From NCBI GenBank assembly GCA_900119535.1, contig FPJT01000018.1:1491-65490 (forward strand): a DNA stretch of 64,000 bases, written 5' to 3'. Origin of the DNA: Ruminococcus sp. XPD3002 (GTDB lineage Bacteria; Bacillota; Clostridia; Oscillospirales; Ruminococcaceae). A program made the position numbers and the translations under genes. A model generated the notes under the pieces. The model ran no database searches. It saw only the letters and a program-made list of their open reading frames with translations, and was not told the origin of the DNA. Below are positions 27,095 to 36,045 of the stretch, piece by piece. Each line of letters begins with the position of its first letter. The first letter of the stretch is position 1.

Positions 27095-27760
27095 ATGATA
27101 AACATACTTATTATAGAAGACGATGAGAACATCGCAAGAATGATAACTGCCGCCCTTTCAATGGTGGATTATAACGGCAAATGCTGCTATGACGGCAAAA
27201 CAGGCTCCGAGGAAGCTCTTAAAGGGAACTACGACCTCATACTCCTTGATATAATGCTCCCCGAAATGAACGGTTTCGAGGTAATGGAGAAAATAAAGGA
27301 CTGCGGAACACCCGTTATCTTCCTTACAGCCATGCAGGATGTTGCGGATAAGGTCAAGGGACTCCGTCTCGGCGCAGAGGACTACATTGTAAAACCATTC
27401 GAGGCGCTTGAACTCCTTGCGCGTATCGATGTGGTACTAAGGCGCTCCAACAAGACGCAGAACATCATAAACTACGGTGACGTTTCAGTGGACCTTACAC
27501 GCCATGAAGTCACTCTTAAAGGCGAACACGTACAGCTTACGCCAAAGGAATTCGATGTTATAGTGTATTTCCTTCAGCATCAGGACATTGCGGTATCCCG
27601 TGAGAGACTTCTCTCTACCATATGGGGATTCGAGTTTGAGGGCGAAAGCCGTACCGTTGATATCCACGTTCAGCAGGTAAGGCGAAAGCTCGGACTCAAA
27701 GACAGGCTGATAACTATCCCGAAGCTGGGATATCGTCTTGAAAGACAGGCAGGAAAATGA
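27095..27760 (+). CDS. OmpR/PhoB-family response regulator
   Basis: 221 residues. The receiver domain (1-115) has the acidic pair D9-D10, phospho-acceptor D52 in LILLDIMLPEMNG, and the conserved Thr/Lys of FLTA and DYIVKPF. The C-terminal winged helix (125-221) has QLTPKEFDVIVYFLQH and RTVDIHVQQVRRKLG. ATG at 27095 follows GGAGG. It overlaps the histidine kinase gene by 4 bp (ATGA), a standard coupled pair. Signal and targets are unknown. Confidence 0.97.
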   Translation: MINILIIEDDENIARMITAALSMVDYNGKCCYDGKTGSEEALKGNYDLILLDIMLPEMNGFEVMEKIKDCGTPVIFLTAMQDVADKVKGLRLGAEDYIVKPFEALELLARIDVVLRRSNKTQNIINYGDVSVDLTRHEVTLKGEHVQLTPKEFDVIVYFLQHQDIAVSRERLLSTIWGFEFEGESRTVDIHVQQVRRKLGLKDRLITIPKLGYRLERQAGK

Positions 27761-29208
27761 AGCTCTGGCAGAAGATATTCCTCAGCTCGCTGGCACTTAT
27801 AATCCTGACAGTAAATATCATATCCATAACGCTTCTCAACAGCAGCAGCCGTCTGCTTCTTGAACGTGAAAGGAACCATGCCATAAAGGAGTATGAGTAT
27901 TTTGCGGCATCCTTCTCAAATGCTGTAGTGTACGAGAAGCTGAAGTCCGAAAAGGTCATACTTGGCGACGATGAGATAGCAGATATTGCTGAACGAGTGC
28001 TTTCGGGCGGGGACAGGATGCAAACTCCCGCGGTCATACTCGATCAGGACGGACTGCTGATCGCAGGAAGCGATTTTGAAGATATCCTTCGCAGTCCCGA
28101 ATTCTCGAAAAGTCTGAAATCAGCAGATACAGAGGGCGACAGCTACAACATATGCAGTTTCCGCTTCAAGGATCAGTACCTTATGACGGTTTGTTCCTCG
28201 CTTAAAACAGAGGGAAAGACCTACGTGATAGCCACAGCCTCGGATATATCCGAGATATATGACATGAGGCAGAAACAGACCGAGCATATCCGCCGTGTGG
28301 GACTTGCTGCGGCAGCCTTCGTGTCCCTTATCCTGCTGATGACTACCATTCTCCTTCTTCGTCCGCTGAACAGGCTCAACATCTACACAAAATCCATTGC
28401 AGGCGGAGACTATAAGGTGAGGATAAAGCCTCACGGAAGTCAGGAGATACGCGAACTCTCCGAGAACATGAACAAAATGGCGGAAGCTGTACAGGAGCGT
28501 TCGGACAAGCTTGAAAAGATCGCCGAGGACAGACAGGTGTTCATCGCCAACCTTGCCCACGAAATGAAAACTCCGCTGACATCGATACTCGGATTTGCCG
28601 ATATACTGCGGATAAAGAAGAACGTTCCCGACGATGAGCGCCGTGAGTACGCAGGTGTGATAGTGGACGAGACAAAGCGTCTTCGTTCCCTTTCGGGCAA
28701 GCTTATGGAGCTTGTGGCACTTGGCGGTACAGAAATAGAGAAAAAGCCCGTCAGTCTTTCGGATATGATACACGAGACCGCCGCCGCACTCGCTCCCCTG
28801 CTGAGCAAAAACTCCGTGGAACTGGAATGCAGCGCCGAGAACGTTGTAATTATGGCGGATGCGGAGCTTTTCAAGTCTCTGCTGTACAATATAATCGAGA
28901 ATGCGGTCAAGGCTTCACCGAAGGACAGCAGAATAGTGCTTAACGAAGCCGTATCCGAAGGAAACGCTGTTATAACCGTTACGGACAGCGGTATCGGTAT
29001 GACAGACGAGGAAGTTAAAAAGGTATTCGAGCCTTTCTACATGGCTGACAAGTCACGAAGCCGAAAGGCAGGCGGTGCAGGTCTCGGACTCGCTCTCTGC
29101 GCAAGGATAGCGGACCTTCATAATACTACCCTCGAGATCGACAGCAGTCCCGGAGAGGGTACCACAGTATACATAACTATAGACGGAGGTGAGATACGTG
29201 AAAGGTGA
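27757..29208 (+). CDS. Sensor histidine kinase
   Basis: 483 residues. Membrane helices at about 8-28 and 178-200 flank an extracytoplasmic sensor region. A HAMP segment follows (RPLNRLNIYTKSIAGGDYKV). The H box IANLAHEMKTPLTSILG carries H268. The ATPase domain has N (LLYNIIENAVKAS), G1 (VTDSGIGM), F and G2 (GGAGLGLALCARI) boxes. It phosphorylates the regulator encoded just upstream. The end overlaps the next gene by 11 bp, which suggests the third product belongs to the same signalling unit. Confidence 0.97.
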   Translation: MKLWQKIFLSSLALIILTVNIISITLLNSSSRLLLERERNHAIKEYEYFAASFSNAVVYEKLKSEKVILGDDEIADIAERVLSGGDRMQTPAVILDQDGLLIAGSDFEDILRSPEFSKSLKSADTEGDSYNICSFRFKDQYLMTVCSSLKTEGKTYVIATASDISEIYDMRQKQTEHIRRVGLAAAAFVSLILLMTTILLLRPLNRLNIYTKSIAGGDYKVRIKPHGSQEIRELSENMNKMAEAVQERSDKLEKIAEDRQVFIANLAHEMKTPLTSILGFADILRIKKNVPDDERREYAGVIVDETKRLRSLSGKLMELVALGGTEIEKKPVSLSDMIHETAAALAPLLSKNSVELECSAENVVIMADAELFKSLLYNIIENAVKASPKDSRIVLNEAVSEGNAVITVTDSGIGMTDEEVKKVFEPFYMADKSRSRKAGGAGLGLALCARIADLHNTTLEIDSSPGEGTTVYITIDGGEIRER

Positions 29209-30211
29209 TATAGCATTTCTGCTGATACTGGCTGTTATAGCCGCCGCAGGCTTCTACAGCACCGATATTGCGGACAGAGTTCTTGCGCGAAATGCCGATG
29301 AGATAGTCACGGTACAGAGAACGGATTCCGACAGGAACGCTATTTACCTGTCAGACAACGAGACAGGTTTCGATCCCTTTGCAGAGATAGGCGGACCTGT
29401 CAGCAATGACGTATCAAAGGACTTCTATGACAAGCGGAATATCTGTACGGCTATGGTGACGGTACTCAGCCGGTTTTCGTTCAACAACGTGCCCCAAAAC
29501 ATGAACTCACCCGAATTCATGGATAAGTGGGAAAGCAACGGAAATGGCGATCTCTTCCTGAAGCATGCCGAATATACGAACGTCACCGATTCTCCCCGAT
29601 ATGTGGACTGCATAATAGATACGGAAAAATACATGGTAACGTATCTGCGGTTCTATACGGACGATGTTCCCGAGCTTTCCCCCGAGAAAATCAACAGCGG
29701 ACTTGAAAAGCTTGATTCCTGTTCGGATAATTTCTTCCACAAAAAGAACGTCTGGATGAAAGAGATCGAAAATACCGCATTGGAGTCCGATGTGCTGACC
29801 GAGGAGGATTCCGAGCTTTACGGGCTTCTTTCCGGAGAGGCATATGATTCTCTCGTCTTTCCGAGCGATTACGATGCCCTCATCGATGTTTTCAACTCGC
29901 TGTATGATGCGTCAAGGGAACTTTTCCCATACAATGCCGCCGATCCTCAGCTTGTACGTTTCTGGCTTGATCCTTTTCTGCTTCCTGTGGCGCAGATAAG
30001 CACTACAGACGGAGTTTACGGCGTAAATTACGTTATAGACAAACTCTTTTCCGACACTTCCTCAGGCGAAAACATCAAGCCTTCATATTCAACATATGAG
30101 GGCAGGATATACCAGTCCGCAAACATAAACGGTATGCCGCTTGTTATGATATACAACATCAACGATGACGAACTTGAAGGTTTTTACGTCCCGCAAACGG
30201 CTATACAATAA
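29198..30211 (+). CDS. Membrane-anchored protein of unknown function coupled to the two-component system
   Basis: 337 residues from GTG at 29198, with GGAGG 8 nt upstream; an in-frame GTG at 29189 overlaps that site and is unlikely. One N-terminal helix (DIAFLLILAVIAAAGFY) anchors an extracytoplasmic domain with many acidic residues and no motif I recognise. The start lies inside the kinase gene, so translation is coupled. Its product may be an accessory or target protein of the kinase; that is inference from position only. Confidence 0.75.
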   Translation: MKGDIAFLLILAVIAAAGFYSTDIADRVLARNADEIVTVQRTDSDRNAIYLSDNETGFDPFAEIGGPVSNDVSKDFYDKRNICTAMVTVLSRFSFNNVPQNMNSPEFMDKWESNGNGDLFLKHAEYTNVTDSPRYVDCIIDTEKYMVTYLRFYTDDVPELSPEKINSGLEKLDSCSDNFFHKKNVWMKEIENTALESDVLTEEDSELYGLLSGEAYDSLVFPSDYDALIDVFNSLYDASRELFPYNAADPQLVRFWLDPFLLPVAQISTTDGVYGVNYVIDKLFSDTSSGENIKPSYSTYEGRIYQSANINGMPLVMIYNINDDELEGFYVPQTAIQ

Positions 30212-30218
30212 AAAACGC

Positions 30219-30250
30219 AAAAAAAGAGCGCTCCACTTCGGAACGCTCTT
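30219..30250 (-). terminator. Intrinsic terminator of rpmB
   Basis: Stem AGAGCG/CGCTCT extended by TCC/GGA after one mismatch (30225-30234 with 30240-30249), loop of five, then seven T on the minus strand. Confidence 0.85.
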
Positions 30251-30274
30251 ATCTGCATAATGTACGTTGAATGA

Positions 30275-30460
30275 TCAAGCTCTCTCAACCTTACCTGAAC
30301 GCAGGCATCTTGAGCAAGCGTAGATATGACAAGGAGTACCCTTGACGATAGCCTTAACACGCTTTACATTAGGCTTCCATGTTCTGTTTGTACGTCTGTG
30401 TGAGTGAGAAACTTTGATTCCAAAAGTTACACCCTTTCCGCAGATATCACACTTTGCCAT
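30275..30460 (-). CDS. rpmB: 50S ribosomal protein L28
   Basis: 61 residues, standard length. It keeps four Cys in two pairs (CDICGKG and CSRCLR), the zinc-binding C+ form of L28, and the family pattern SHSHRRTNRTWKPNVKRVK. ATG at 30460 follows AAGGAGG. It is a single-gene unit with a consensus promoter and strong terminator. Confidence 0.98.
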   Translation of the reverse strand: MAKCDICGKGVTFGIKVSHSHRRTNRTWKPNVKRVKAIVKGTPCHIYACSRCLRSGKVERA

Positions 30461-30516
30461 CAGGCTGCACCTCCTTATTACACTTGATTGACTCTAAAAA
30501 ATTAGACAACATTAGT

Positions 30517-30545
30517 ATTATACTATAAACTGAAAGAAAATGCAA
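30517..30545 (-). promoter_or_regulatory. Sigma-A promoter of rpmB
   Basis: TTGCAT (30540-30545) and TATAAT (30517-30522) on the minus strand, 17-nt spacer. Confidence 0.8.
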
Positions 30546-30603
30546 GCCTTTTTTTCAAAAAAACTCATTTTTTTTTATTCAGTCGGAAATTTGGCTCAGG
30601 TAC

Positions 30604-30632
30604 TTGAAAAATTTGTGCATTTGTTGTATAAT
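30604..30632 (+). promoter_or_regulatory. Sigma-A promoter of the M50-like / scpAB operon
   Basis: TTGAAA (30604-30609) and TATAAT (30627-30632), 17-nt spacer, about 80 nt before the first gene. It may drive the closely spaced genes from 30717 through gerW. Confidence 0.8.
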
Positions 30633-30716
30633 ATAAGGTGTCTATCTATAAGTATGCATAAATAGTAAAATTAATTTAACAGTCTTGCGCTGCAATTTCG
30701 TTTTAAAGAGGTAAAT

Positions 30717-31406
30717 ATGAATATCAATTTATTTTTCAGAATTTTTTCGCGTGTCCTGATGCTTCTTCTGGTGCTTCCTATCACCAACTCGGCAAGAGGA
30801 CTCGTTGCAAAGTCTCAGGGTGACGATTCCGCTGAACGTGAAGGACGTATAAGCCTCAATCCTATGGATCACCTGGATCCTATCGGTTCTCTCGCAATAC
30901 TCCTCTGCGGATTCGGCTGGTCAAAGCCTTTCCCGCTGAACCCATCAAACTTCAAGAACTATAAAAAGGGCGTTATACTCGTATCCCTTGCAGGTCCGCT
31001 GACTCACTTCGTATCAGCCTGGCTGTGCAGGGTAATAGTAAATATAATGTACTGCTACCCCTCTATAATAGGTGACGGTTCAAAGCTTTCAATGGGATAC
31101 TGCGTCGCGCTTCTCCTTTCCGCACTGGCAAGCATCAATATCTGCCTCGGCGTAATAAACCTTCTGCCTATCCCTCCTATGGACGGATTCAATATACTCT
31201 TCCAGCTTTCGGGCGGCAAGTTCAGACAGTGGTACTACACAAAGGGCGCATGGCTCGGAAGATACTCCATGTACATCCTCCTTGCACTCTTCTTCCTGCC
31301 TACTCTGACAAACGGTCTCATCGATCCTCTCGGCTTCCTGGTAGGACTTTTCTCTATGTTCATAGAGTTTGCGGCTTCGTGGGTACACCTTATTTTTGGC
31401 AGGTGA
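30717..31406 (+). CDS. Site-2-protease (M50)-like membrane protein lacking the HExxH motif
   Basis: 229 residues with about five membrane helices. The fold is clear from family motifs: GRISLNPMDHLDPIGSLA, GFGWSKPFPLNPSNFKN, SLAGPLTHFVSAWL and NLLPIPPMDGFNILF, which keeps the third-ligand Asp. But the zinc-binding HExxH, expected just before the GD of SQGD, is replaced: the stretch reads LPITNSARGLVAKSQGD, so both His and the Glu are missing. It should therefore be proteolytically inactive as written. ATG at 30717 has AGAGG upstream. It sits three bases before scpA, as M50 homologues often do in Firmicutes. Confidence 0.88.
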   Translation: MNINLFFRIFSRVLMLLLVLPITNSARGLVAKSQGDDSAEREGRISLNPMDHLDPIGSLAILLCGFGWSKPFPLNPSNFKNYKKGVILVSLAGPLTHFVSAWLCRVIVNIMYCYPSIIGDGSKLSMGYCVALLLSALASINICLGVINLLPIPPMDGFNILFQLSGGKFRQWYYTKGAWLGRYSMYILLALFFLPTLTNGLIDPLGFLVGLFSMFIEFAASWVHLIFGR

Positions 31407-31409
31407 GAA

Positions 31410-32162
31410 ATGGATACTATCTCTTTCAAGCTTGATGTGTTCGAGGGACCTCTCGACGTCCTTCTGAACCTAATTACAAAGCATAAGCTGAATATCTATG
31501 ATATAGAGATATCAAAACTGCTTGAGCAGTACCTCTTGTTTATAGAGGAAGCCCATAAGCAGGACCTCGAACTTGCAGGCGAATTCCTTGAAATGGCGGC
31601 AAGACTCATATATATAAAGACTGCCGCACTTCTCCCCCGTCCCGAAGAGGCGGAGCAGATGAAAAAGGAACTGGAAGGCGCTCTTATCGAGCTTTCCCTC
31701 TGCAAAGCTGCTGCAAGAGAACTTGCTGAAAGAAACGTCGGCGGAGATATATTCGTCCGCAGACCGATGAAAATAAAAGTTGATATGACCTACAGTCTCG
31801 TTCACGAGCCCGAAAGACTTGTGGAAGCCTATGCAGCCGTATCCAACAAGAAAATAGTTCCTGAAAATCAGAAAAACAGGATAGAACATAAGATAAATTC
31901 AGTCGTAAAGCGCAGGATAGTTCCCGTGCTTACAAAGGTGGTGCATATCCTCCGCGAGCTTTATGCTACGGGCGAGGTGTACATGGATAAGCTCTACGAG
32001 GGCGTTACGGACCGCTCTGCAAGAGTTGCAACTTTCCTTGCAGTTCTGGAGCTTACCCGTTTCGGACGCATCACAATAAGTGAGGATAATACCCTCGTAT
32101 TCTTCAAAGGCGAAAGGGGCGGACGTACCAAATGGAAATCAAAGAAAAGCTCGGAGCAGTAG
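31410..32162 (+). CDS. scpA: Segregation and condensation protein A
   Basis: 250 residues. The kleisin N-terminal motif FEGPLDVLLNLITKHKLNIY is intact, followed by the helical segment and a C-terminal winged helix (VATFLAVLELTRFGRITI). ScpA bridges Smc heads with ScpB to form condensin, which compacts and separates the chromosome. ATG at 31410 follows AGGTGAG. It overlaps scpB by 31 bp. Confidence 0.97.
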   Translation: MDTISFKLDVFEGPLDVLLNLITKHKLNIYDIEISKLLEQYLLFIEEAHKQDLELAGEFLEMAARLIYIKTAALLPRPEEAEQMKKELEGALIELSLCKAAARELAERNVGGDIFVRRPMKIKVDMTYSLVHEPERLVEAYAAVSNKKIVPENQKNRIEHKINSVVKRRIVPVLTKVVHILRELYATGEVYMDKLYEGVTDRSARVATFLAVLELTRFGRITISEDNTLVFFKGERGGRTKWKSKKSSEQ

Positions 32163-32779
32163 AAGCTGTTCTCTTTGCAAGCGGTGAACCTATCGAGCTT
32201 TACCGTATATCCGAAGCCTGCGGCGTTGAAGTAGGCTCTGTACCTTCACTTATAAAGCTCCTTAACGAGCGCTATGATGACTGCGGAAGCGGCATCTGCA
32301 TCAAGAAGCTGGACAGCTCCTATCAGATGTGTACCCGTGAGGAATTCGCTCCGCAGATAAAGACCGCTCTTGAAACAAAAAAGTCCACACCGCTTTCAAA
32401 TGCGGCTATGGAAACGCTTACCATAATCGCCTATAACCAGCCTGTTTCAAAGGGTTTCGTGGAAAATGTCCGCGGTGTTGACAGTTCATCTGTAGTCAAC
32501 AACCTTGTGGAAAAAGGTCTGGTGGAGGAGGCTGGACGTCTGGACGTCCCCGGCAAGCCGATAATTTACAAGACCACTCCCGTTTTCCTGAGAAGCTTCG
32601 GACTCAGCTCCATAGCCGATCTTCCGCCCCTTCCGGGACACGAAAACGTTACAACAGACGACGAAGGAGAACAGATAAGTTTCGATACAGTAACAGATGA
32701 GGAAAGCGATAACGCCGAAACAATAACTACTAACACTGAAGCGGCAGAGGATGCCGCAGAACATGATATAAGCGACTAA
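32132..32779 (+). CDS. scpB: Segregation and condensation protein B
   Basis: 215 residues. Two winged-helix units are visible with the signature AAMETLTIIAYNQPVSKGFV then ENVRGVDSSSVVNNLVEKGL and VPGKPIIYKTT. The last 45 residues are an acidic Thr/Glu/Asp tail. It forms the condensin subcomplex with ScpA. The ATG at 32132 is inside the scpA 3' end, so the pair is coupled. Confidence 0.96.
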   Translation: MEIKEKLGAVEAVLFASGEPIELYRISEACGVEVGSVPSLIKLLNERYDDCGSGICIKKLDSSYQMCTREEFAPQIKTALETKKSTPLSNAAMETLTIIAYNQPVSKGFVENVRGVDSSSVVNNLVEKGLVEEAGRLDVPGKPIIYKTTPVFLRSFGLSSIADLPPLPGHENVTTDDEGEQISFDTVTDEESDNAETITTNTEAAEDAAEHDISD

Positions 32780-32797
32780 GAAAGGAGAGGCGGCAGG

Positions 32798-33652
32798 ATG
32801 ATAGTTCTGAAAATACTGCTTTATATACTTCTTGCCGTGCTCGGCATAGTTCTGCTCCTTTTCATTCTGCCCGTAAAGGCAGAGGCAAGCTTTATAGACG
32901 AGAAGTTCCGCTACAAGGTGAAATTCTCGGTGATACCCGTTATGGATTCCGAAGGCGGAGGCATAATGGGCTGGCTCAAAAAGCGCCGCGGAAATGACAG
33001 CGGCGACGATGATGAGGACTGGGAAGAGCTTCCCGAATATGACGACTCTCCCGATACGGACGATAAAACGGATGCCGTACAGGATACCGTGTCCGCCGAT
33101 AACGTCCCCGTAAGCGATACGGCAGAGGAGAATACAGCCGCAGAGACTGAAAGTGAAGCGGCAGAAACAGTCCCCGATGAAGACTCAACTCCCAAAAAGA
33201 AAAAGTCGAAGAAGAAAAAGAAAAAAAAGGTCAAAGAGCCTAAAACTCTCGGCGAAAAGGTCGAGATGCTACTTGATCTCTGGAGGGCCGCTGACCGTCC
33301 CCTTCTGAAGATATTCAAGGGTTTCAGGTTCTACGACCTCTATATCGATTTCATTATAGCTAACGAGGACGCTTACAAATGCGCTCTGAACTACGGTCAG
33401 ATCAGCGGTCTGGTCTACAATCTGCTGGGCTTTATGAGCACTCTTTTCACCGTAAGGCTTCAGACTATCGACGTGAACGCTGGATTCGGACTCGAAAAAA
33501 GCCGCTGGGATGCCGCCGCAAAGGTCAGCTTCCGCCTTGGAACACTGGTTATCGCAGGAGTTTGGTTCCTGATAACATATATATTCAGATATTTCTTACC
33601 CGGACTGTTACAGTCATTCAGAAGAAAAAGAACCGCCGCAAGGCAGAAATGA
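32798..33652 (+). CDS. DUF2953 membrane protein
   Basis: 284 residues. An N-terminal helix (LKILLYILLAVLGIVLLLFI) is followed by a short conserved part (DEKFRYKVKFSVIPV), then a long acidic and Lys-rich insert (about 60-150), and a C-terminal region (GFRFYDLYIDFIIANEDAYK ... VNAGFGLEKSRWDA) with a last helix at about 248-268. This is DUF2953, usually found just before gerW/ytfJ in spore formers, as here. The function is unknown; a sporulation-membrane role is inferred from context. ATG at 32798 has a GGAGAGG site upstream. Confidence 0.85.
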   Translation: MIVLKILLYILLAVLGIVLLLFILPVKAEASFIDEKFRYKVKFSVIPVMDSEGGGIMGWLKKRRGNDSGDDDEDWEELPEYDDSPDTDDKTDAVQDTVSADNVPVSDTAEENTAAETESEAAETVPDEDSTPKKKKSKKKKKKKVKEPKTLGEKVEMLLDLWRAADRPLLKIFKGFRFYDLYIDFIIANEDAYKCALNYGQISGLVYNLLGFMSTLFTVRLQTIDVNAGFGLEKSRWDAAAKVSFRLGTLVIAGVWFLITYIFRYFLPGLLQSFRRKRTAARQK

Positions 33653-33662
33653 GGTATACATT

Positions 33663-34097
33663 ATGGAAACAAAGAAAAATCAGGTCAGCGAACTTCTTGG
33701 CATTTCTATGGAAAAAGTCAAGGAAATGGCAGACGTAAACGCAATTATCGGCAACCCCATGAAGCTTGATGACGGCACTACTATCATACCTGTTTCAAAG
33801 GTGAGCTACGGCTTTGCTTCAGGCGGTTCGGACCTGCCTTCAAAGTACGACAAGGACCTCTTCGGAGGCGGTGCAGGTGCAGGAGTTTCAATAAAGCCTG
33901 AGGGATTCCTCGTTATATCCCCCGACGGTACCGCAAGAATGGTGCCTATGGAGGGCTCGAACGATCCTATCAGCAATATCCTCAACAACGTACCTAATAT
34001 AATAGACAAGGTGCAGAGCTTCGTTGCAGGCAGAAAGGGCGGAGCTGATACTTCCGCAGAAGATACCGGGGACGGCGCTGTAGTCCTTAACGACTGA
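33663..34097 (+). CDS. gerW: GerW/YtfJ family spore protein
   Basis: 144 residues, standard size. Conserved parts: IIGNPMKLDDGTTIIPVSKV, SYGFASGGSD, GGGAGAGVSIKPEGFLVISP and MVPMEG. In Bacillus the protein is made in the forespore and is needed for L-alanine germination. ATG at 33663 follows GAGG. It lies 10 bp after the DUF2953 gene, the classic pairing. Relatives exist in bacteria with poor or no sporulation, so its presence alone does not prove spore formation. Confidence 0.93.
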   Translation: METKKNQVSELLGISMEKVKEMADVNAIIGNPMKLDDGTTIIPVSKVSYGFASGGSDLPSKYDKDLFGGGAGAGVSIKPEGFLVISPDGTARMVPMEGSNDPISNILNNVPNIIDKVQSFVAGRKGGADTSAEDTGDGAVVLND

Positions 34098-34160
34098 CAT
34101 GTAATATACCGACAGGCTGCGGCATACTCTGTAACAACAGATTATGTTCGGAGGTAATAT

Positions 34161-35288
34161 ATGAAGATATGTCATTTTTTCCTGTCGGCGGTGCTTTGCT
34201 TCTCAGCTGTTGAATGTACGTCCGTTCACGCTGTTGAACCTCCCGATGTTTCGGCAAAAGCGGCAGCTGTAATCTCTGCGGACACCTGCGAGGTGGTCTG
34301 GGAGAAGAACGGCAGTCAGAAGCTCCCCATGGCAAGCACCACAAAAATAATGTCCGCACTTCTCTGCATCGAAAGCGGCGGACTTGATGAACCGTTCACT
34401 GTTGACAGCAAGGCTATACACGTAGAGGGCTCGTCTATGGGACTCCGTGAGGGCGATACCGTAACAAAGTACGCCCTGTGCTGCGGGATGCTCCTGCCTT
34501 CGGGCAACGATGCCGCAAATGCCGCTGCTGTCAGGATAGCAGGAAGTACGGAGCGATTCGCCGAAATGATGAACGACCGTGCCCGTGAAATGGGGCTTTC
34601 CCATACATGGTTCGTTACTCCCTCGGGCCTTGAAGGCGAGGGACACGGTTCGTCAGCCTGCGATATGGCTGTGCTTGCGGCAGAAGCGCTGAAAAACGAT
34701 ACCTTCCGCAGTATATGTTCAAGTGAGACTATACAGACCGAATTCGGCGCACCGCCATATAAGCGGTGGCTGAAAAACACCAATAAACTGCTGAGTCTTT
34801 ACAGCGGCACTTACGGAGTCAAAACAGGCTTTACCGACGAAGCGGGACGCTGTCTCGTCTCAGCCTGCGAGCGTGAGGGAAAACGCCTTATCTGCGTGAC
34901 TCTCAACGATCCCAACGACTGGAATGACCATATGGCACTTTTCGACTACGGCTTCGGTCAGGTGGAAACTATACGTGCTGTACCTCCCGAGGTGCTTGAA
35001 ATCCCACTTGCAGGCGGTGAAAAGGAAAGGCTTTCCCTTAAAGCAGAGGAGGATATCAACTTTACGTCGGCAGGTGCGGAAAGCGATGATCTCAGCTATC
35101 AGGTGCTGTCAGCGCCATTTGTATACGCTCCCGTATCAGAGGGCGAAAACGTGGCTCAGCTCAGCGTTTCTCTCAGCGGAAGAGAACTAAAACGCATCCC
35201 CCTGTATGCCGCCGAGGATGCTCCTGCGGCAGTATTACCCGAAAAACAGGGAATAATTGATAAACTTAAGAAAATACTCGGTCTTTAA
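34161..35288 (+). CDS. D-alanyl-D-alanine carboxypeptidase (DacF/PBP5 family)
   Basis: 375 residues with an N-terminal signal peptide (about 1-24). The three S11 active-site motifs are present: SxxK as ASTTKIMSA (Ser near 53), SGN as LLPSGNDAANAA, and KTG as GVKTGFTDEAG. It trims the terminal D-Ala of peptidoglycan stem peptides outside the membrane. The C-terminal 75 residues are the family's beta-rich domain without an obvious amphipathic anchor. ATG at 34161 has GGAGG upstream. Its place after gerW fits a spore-cortex or general wall role. Confidence 0.94.
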   Translation: MKICHFFLSAVLCFSAVECTSVHAVEPPDVSAKAAAVISADTCEVVWEKNGSQKLPMASTTKIMSALLCIESGGLDEPFTVDSKAIHVEGSSMGLREGDTVTKYALCCGMLLPSGNDAANAAAVRIAGSTERFAEMMNDRAREMGLSHTWFVTPSGLEGEGHGSSACDMAVLAAEALKNDTFRSICSSETIQTEFGAPPYKRWLKNTNKLLSLYSGTYGVKTGFTDEAGRCLVSACEREGKRLICVTLNDPNDWNDHMALFDYGFGQVETIRAVPPEVLEIPLAGGEKERLSLKAEEDINFTSAGAESDDLSYQVLSAPFVYAPVSEGENVAQLSVSLSGRELKRIPLYAAEDAPAAVLPEKQGIIDKLKKILGL

Positions 35289-35312
35289 GACTGACATAGA
35301 AAGAGGATAAAC

Positions 35313-36044
35313 GTGGAAAAGATCAGGATACAGAAAATGATCGCAGACAGCGGTTACTGTTCAAGAAGAAAAGCAGAGGAGCTTATCTCTAAAGGCAGAG
35401 TCAAACTCAACGGTCATCCCGTAAAGCTGGGTGACAAGTGCGGATTCAAGGACCTTATCACTATTGACGGTGAAAGGCTCTATATGCCGCGAAAAAAGAA
35501 CTTCGTATACATTATGCTGAACAAGCCGAGAGGATACGTGACCACTGTTTCAGACGAACTGGACAGACGCTGCGTTATGGACCTTCTTGAGGACGTTGAG
35601 GAACGTGTTTACCCTGTGGGACGCCTTGACAGGAACTCCGAGGGACTTCTCCTCTTTACCAACGACGGCGAATTCGCCAACAGCATAATGCACCCAAGCA
35701 GACATATAACCAAGACCTACCGCGTTACGGTACGTCCCGATATAACCGACGAGCAGCTTGTAAAGCTCTCGGAAGGCGTTGATATAGACGGCAAAATGAC
35801 TCTTCCCGCAACTGTTATCGTAAAGGAAAAACAGCAGGGACGTGTAGTTCTTCTCATGACCATAAAGGAAGGCAGAAACCGTCAGATAAGACGAATGTGC
35901 GAGGCTGTGGGACTTGAAGTTGCAAGACTCCGCCGCATAAGTGTGGGACCTGTCAAGCTGGGTATGCTGAAACCGGGCGCATGGCGTGAGCTGACTGCCG
36001 AGGAGCTGCGAGCTCTCCGTACTGCAATAGGAAAGGCTAAATGA
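35313..36044 (+). CDS. rluB: Pseudouridine synthase of the RluB/RsuA family
   Basis: 243 residues from a GTG start at 35313, with AGAGGA upstream. An S4 RNA-binding domain (residues 1-60, RIQKMIADSGYCSRRKAEEL) precedes the catalytic domain with VGRLDRNSEGLLLFTNDGEF, in which the Asp of GRLD is catalytic, and the closing motif EGRNRQIRRMCEAVGL. It modifies 23S (or 16S) rRNA uridines; the exact site cannot be read from sequence. This gene follows scpAB and dacF in many Firmicutes. Confidence 0.93.
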   Translation: MEKIRIQKMIADSGYCSRRKAEELISKGRVKLNGHPVKLGDKCGFKDLITIDGERLYMPRKKNFVYIMLNKPRGYVTTVSDELDRRCVMDLLEDVEERVYPVGRLDRNSEGLLLFTNDGEFANSIMHPSRHITKTYRVTVRPDITDEQLVKLSEGVDIDGKMTLPATVIVKEKQQGRVVLLMTIKEGRNRQIRRMCEAVGLEVARLRRISVGPVKLGMLKPGAWRELTAEELRALRTAIGKAK

Positions 36045-36045
36045 T

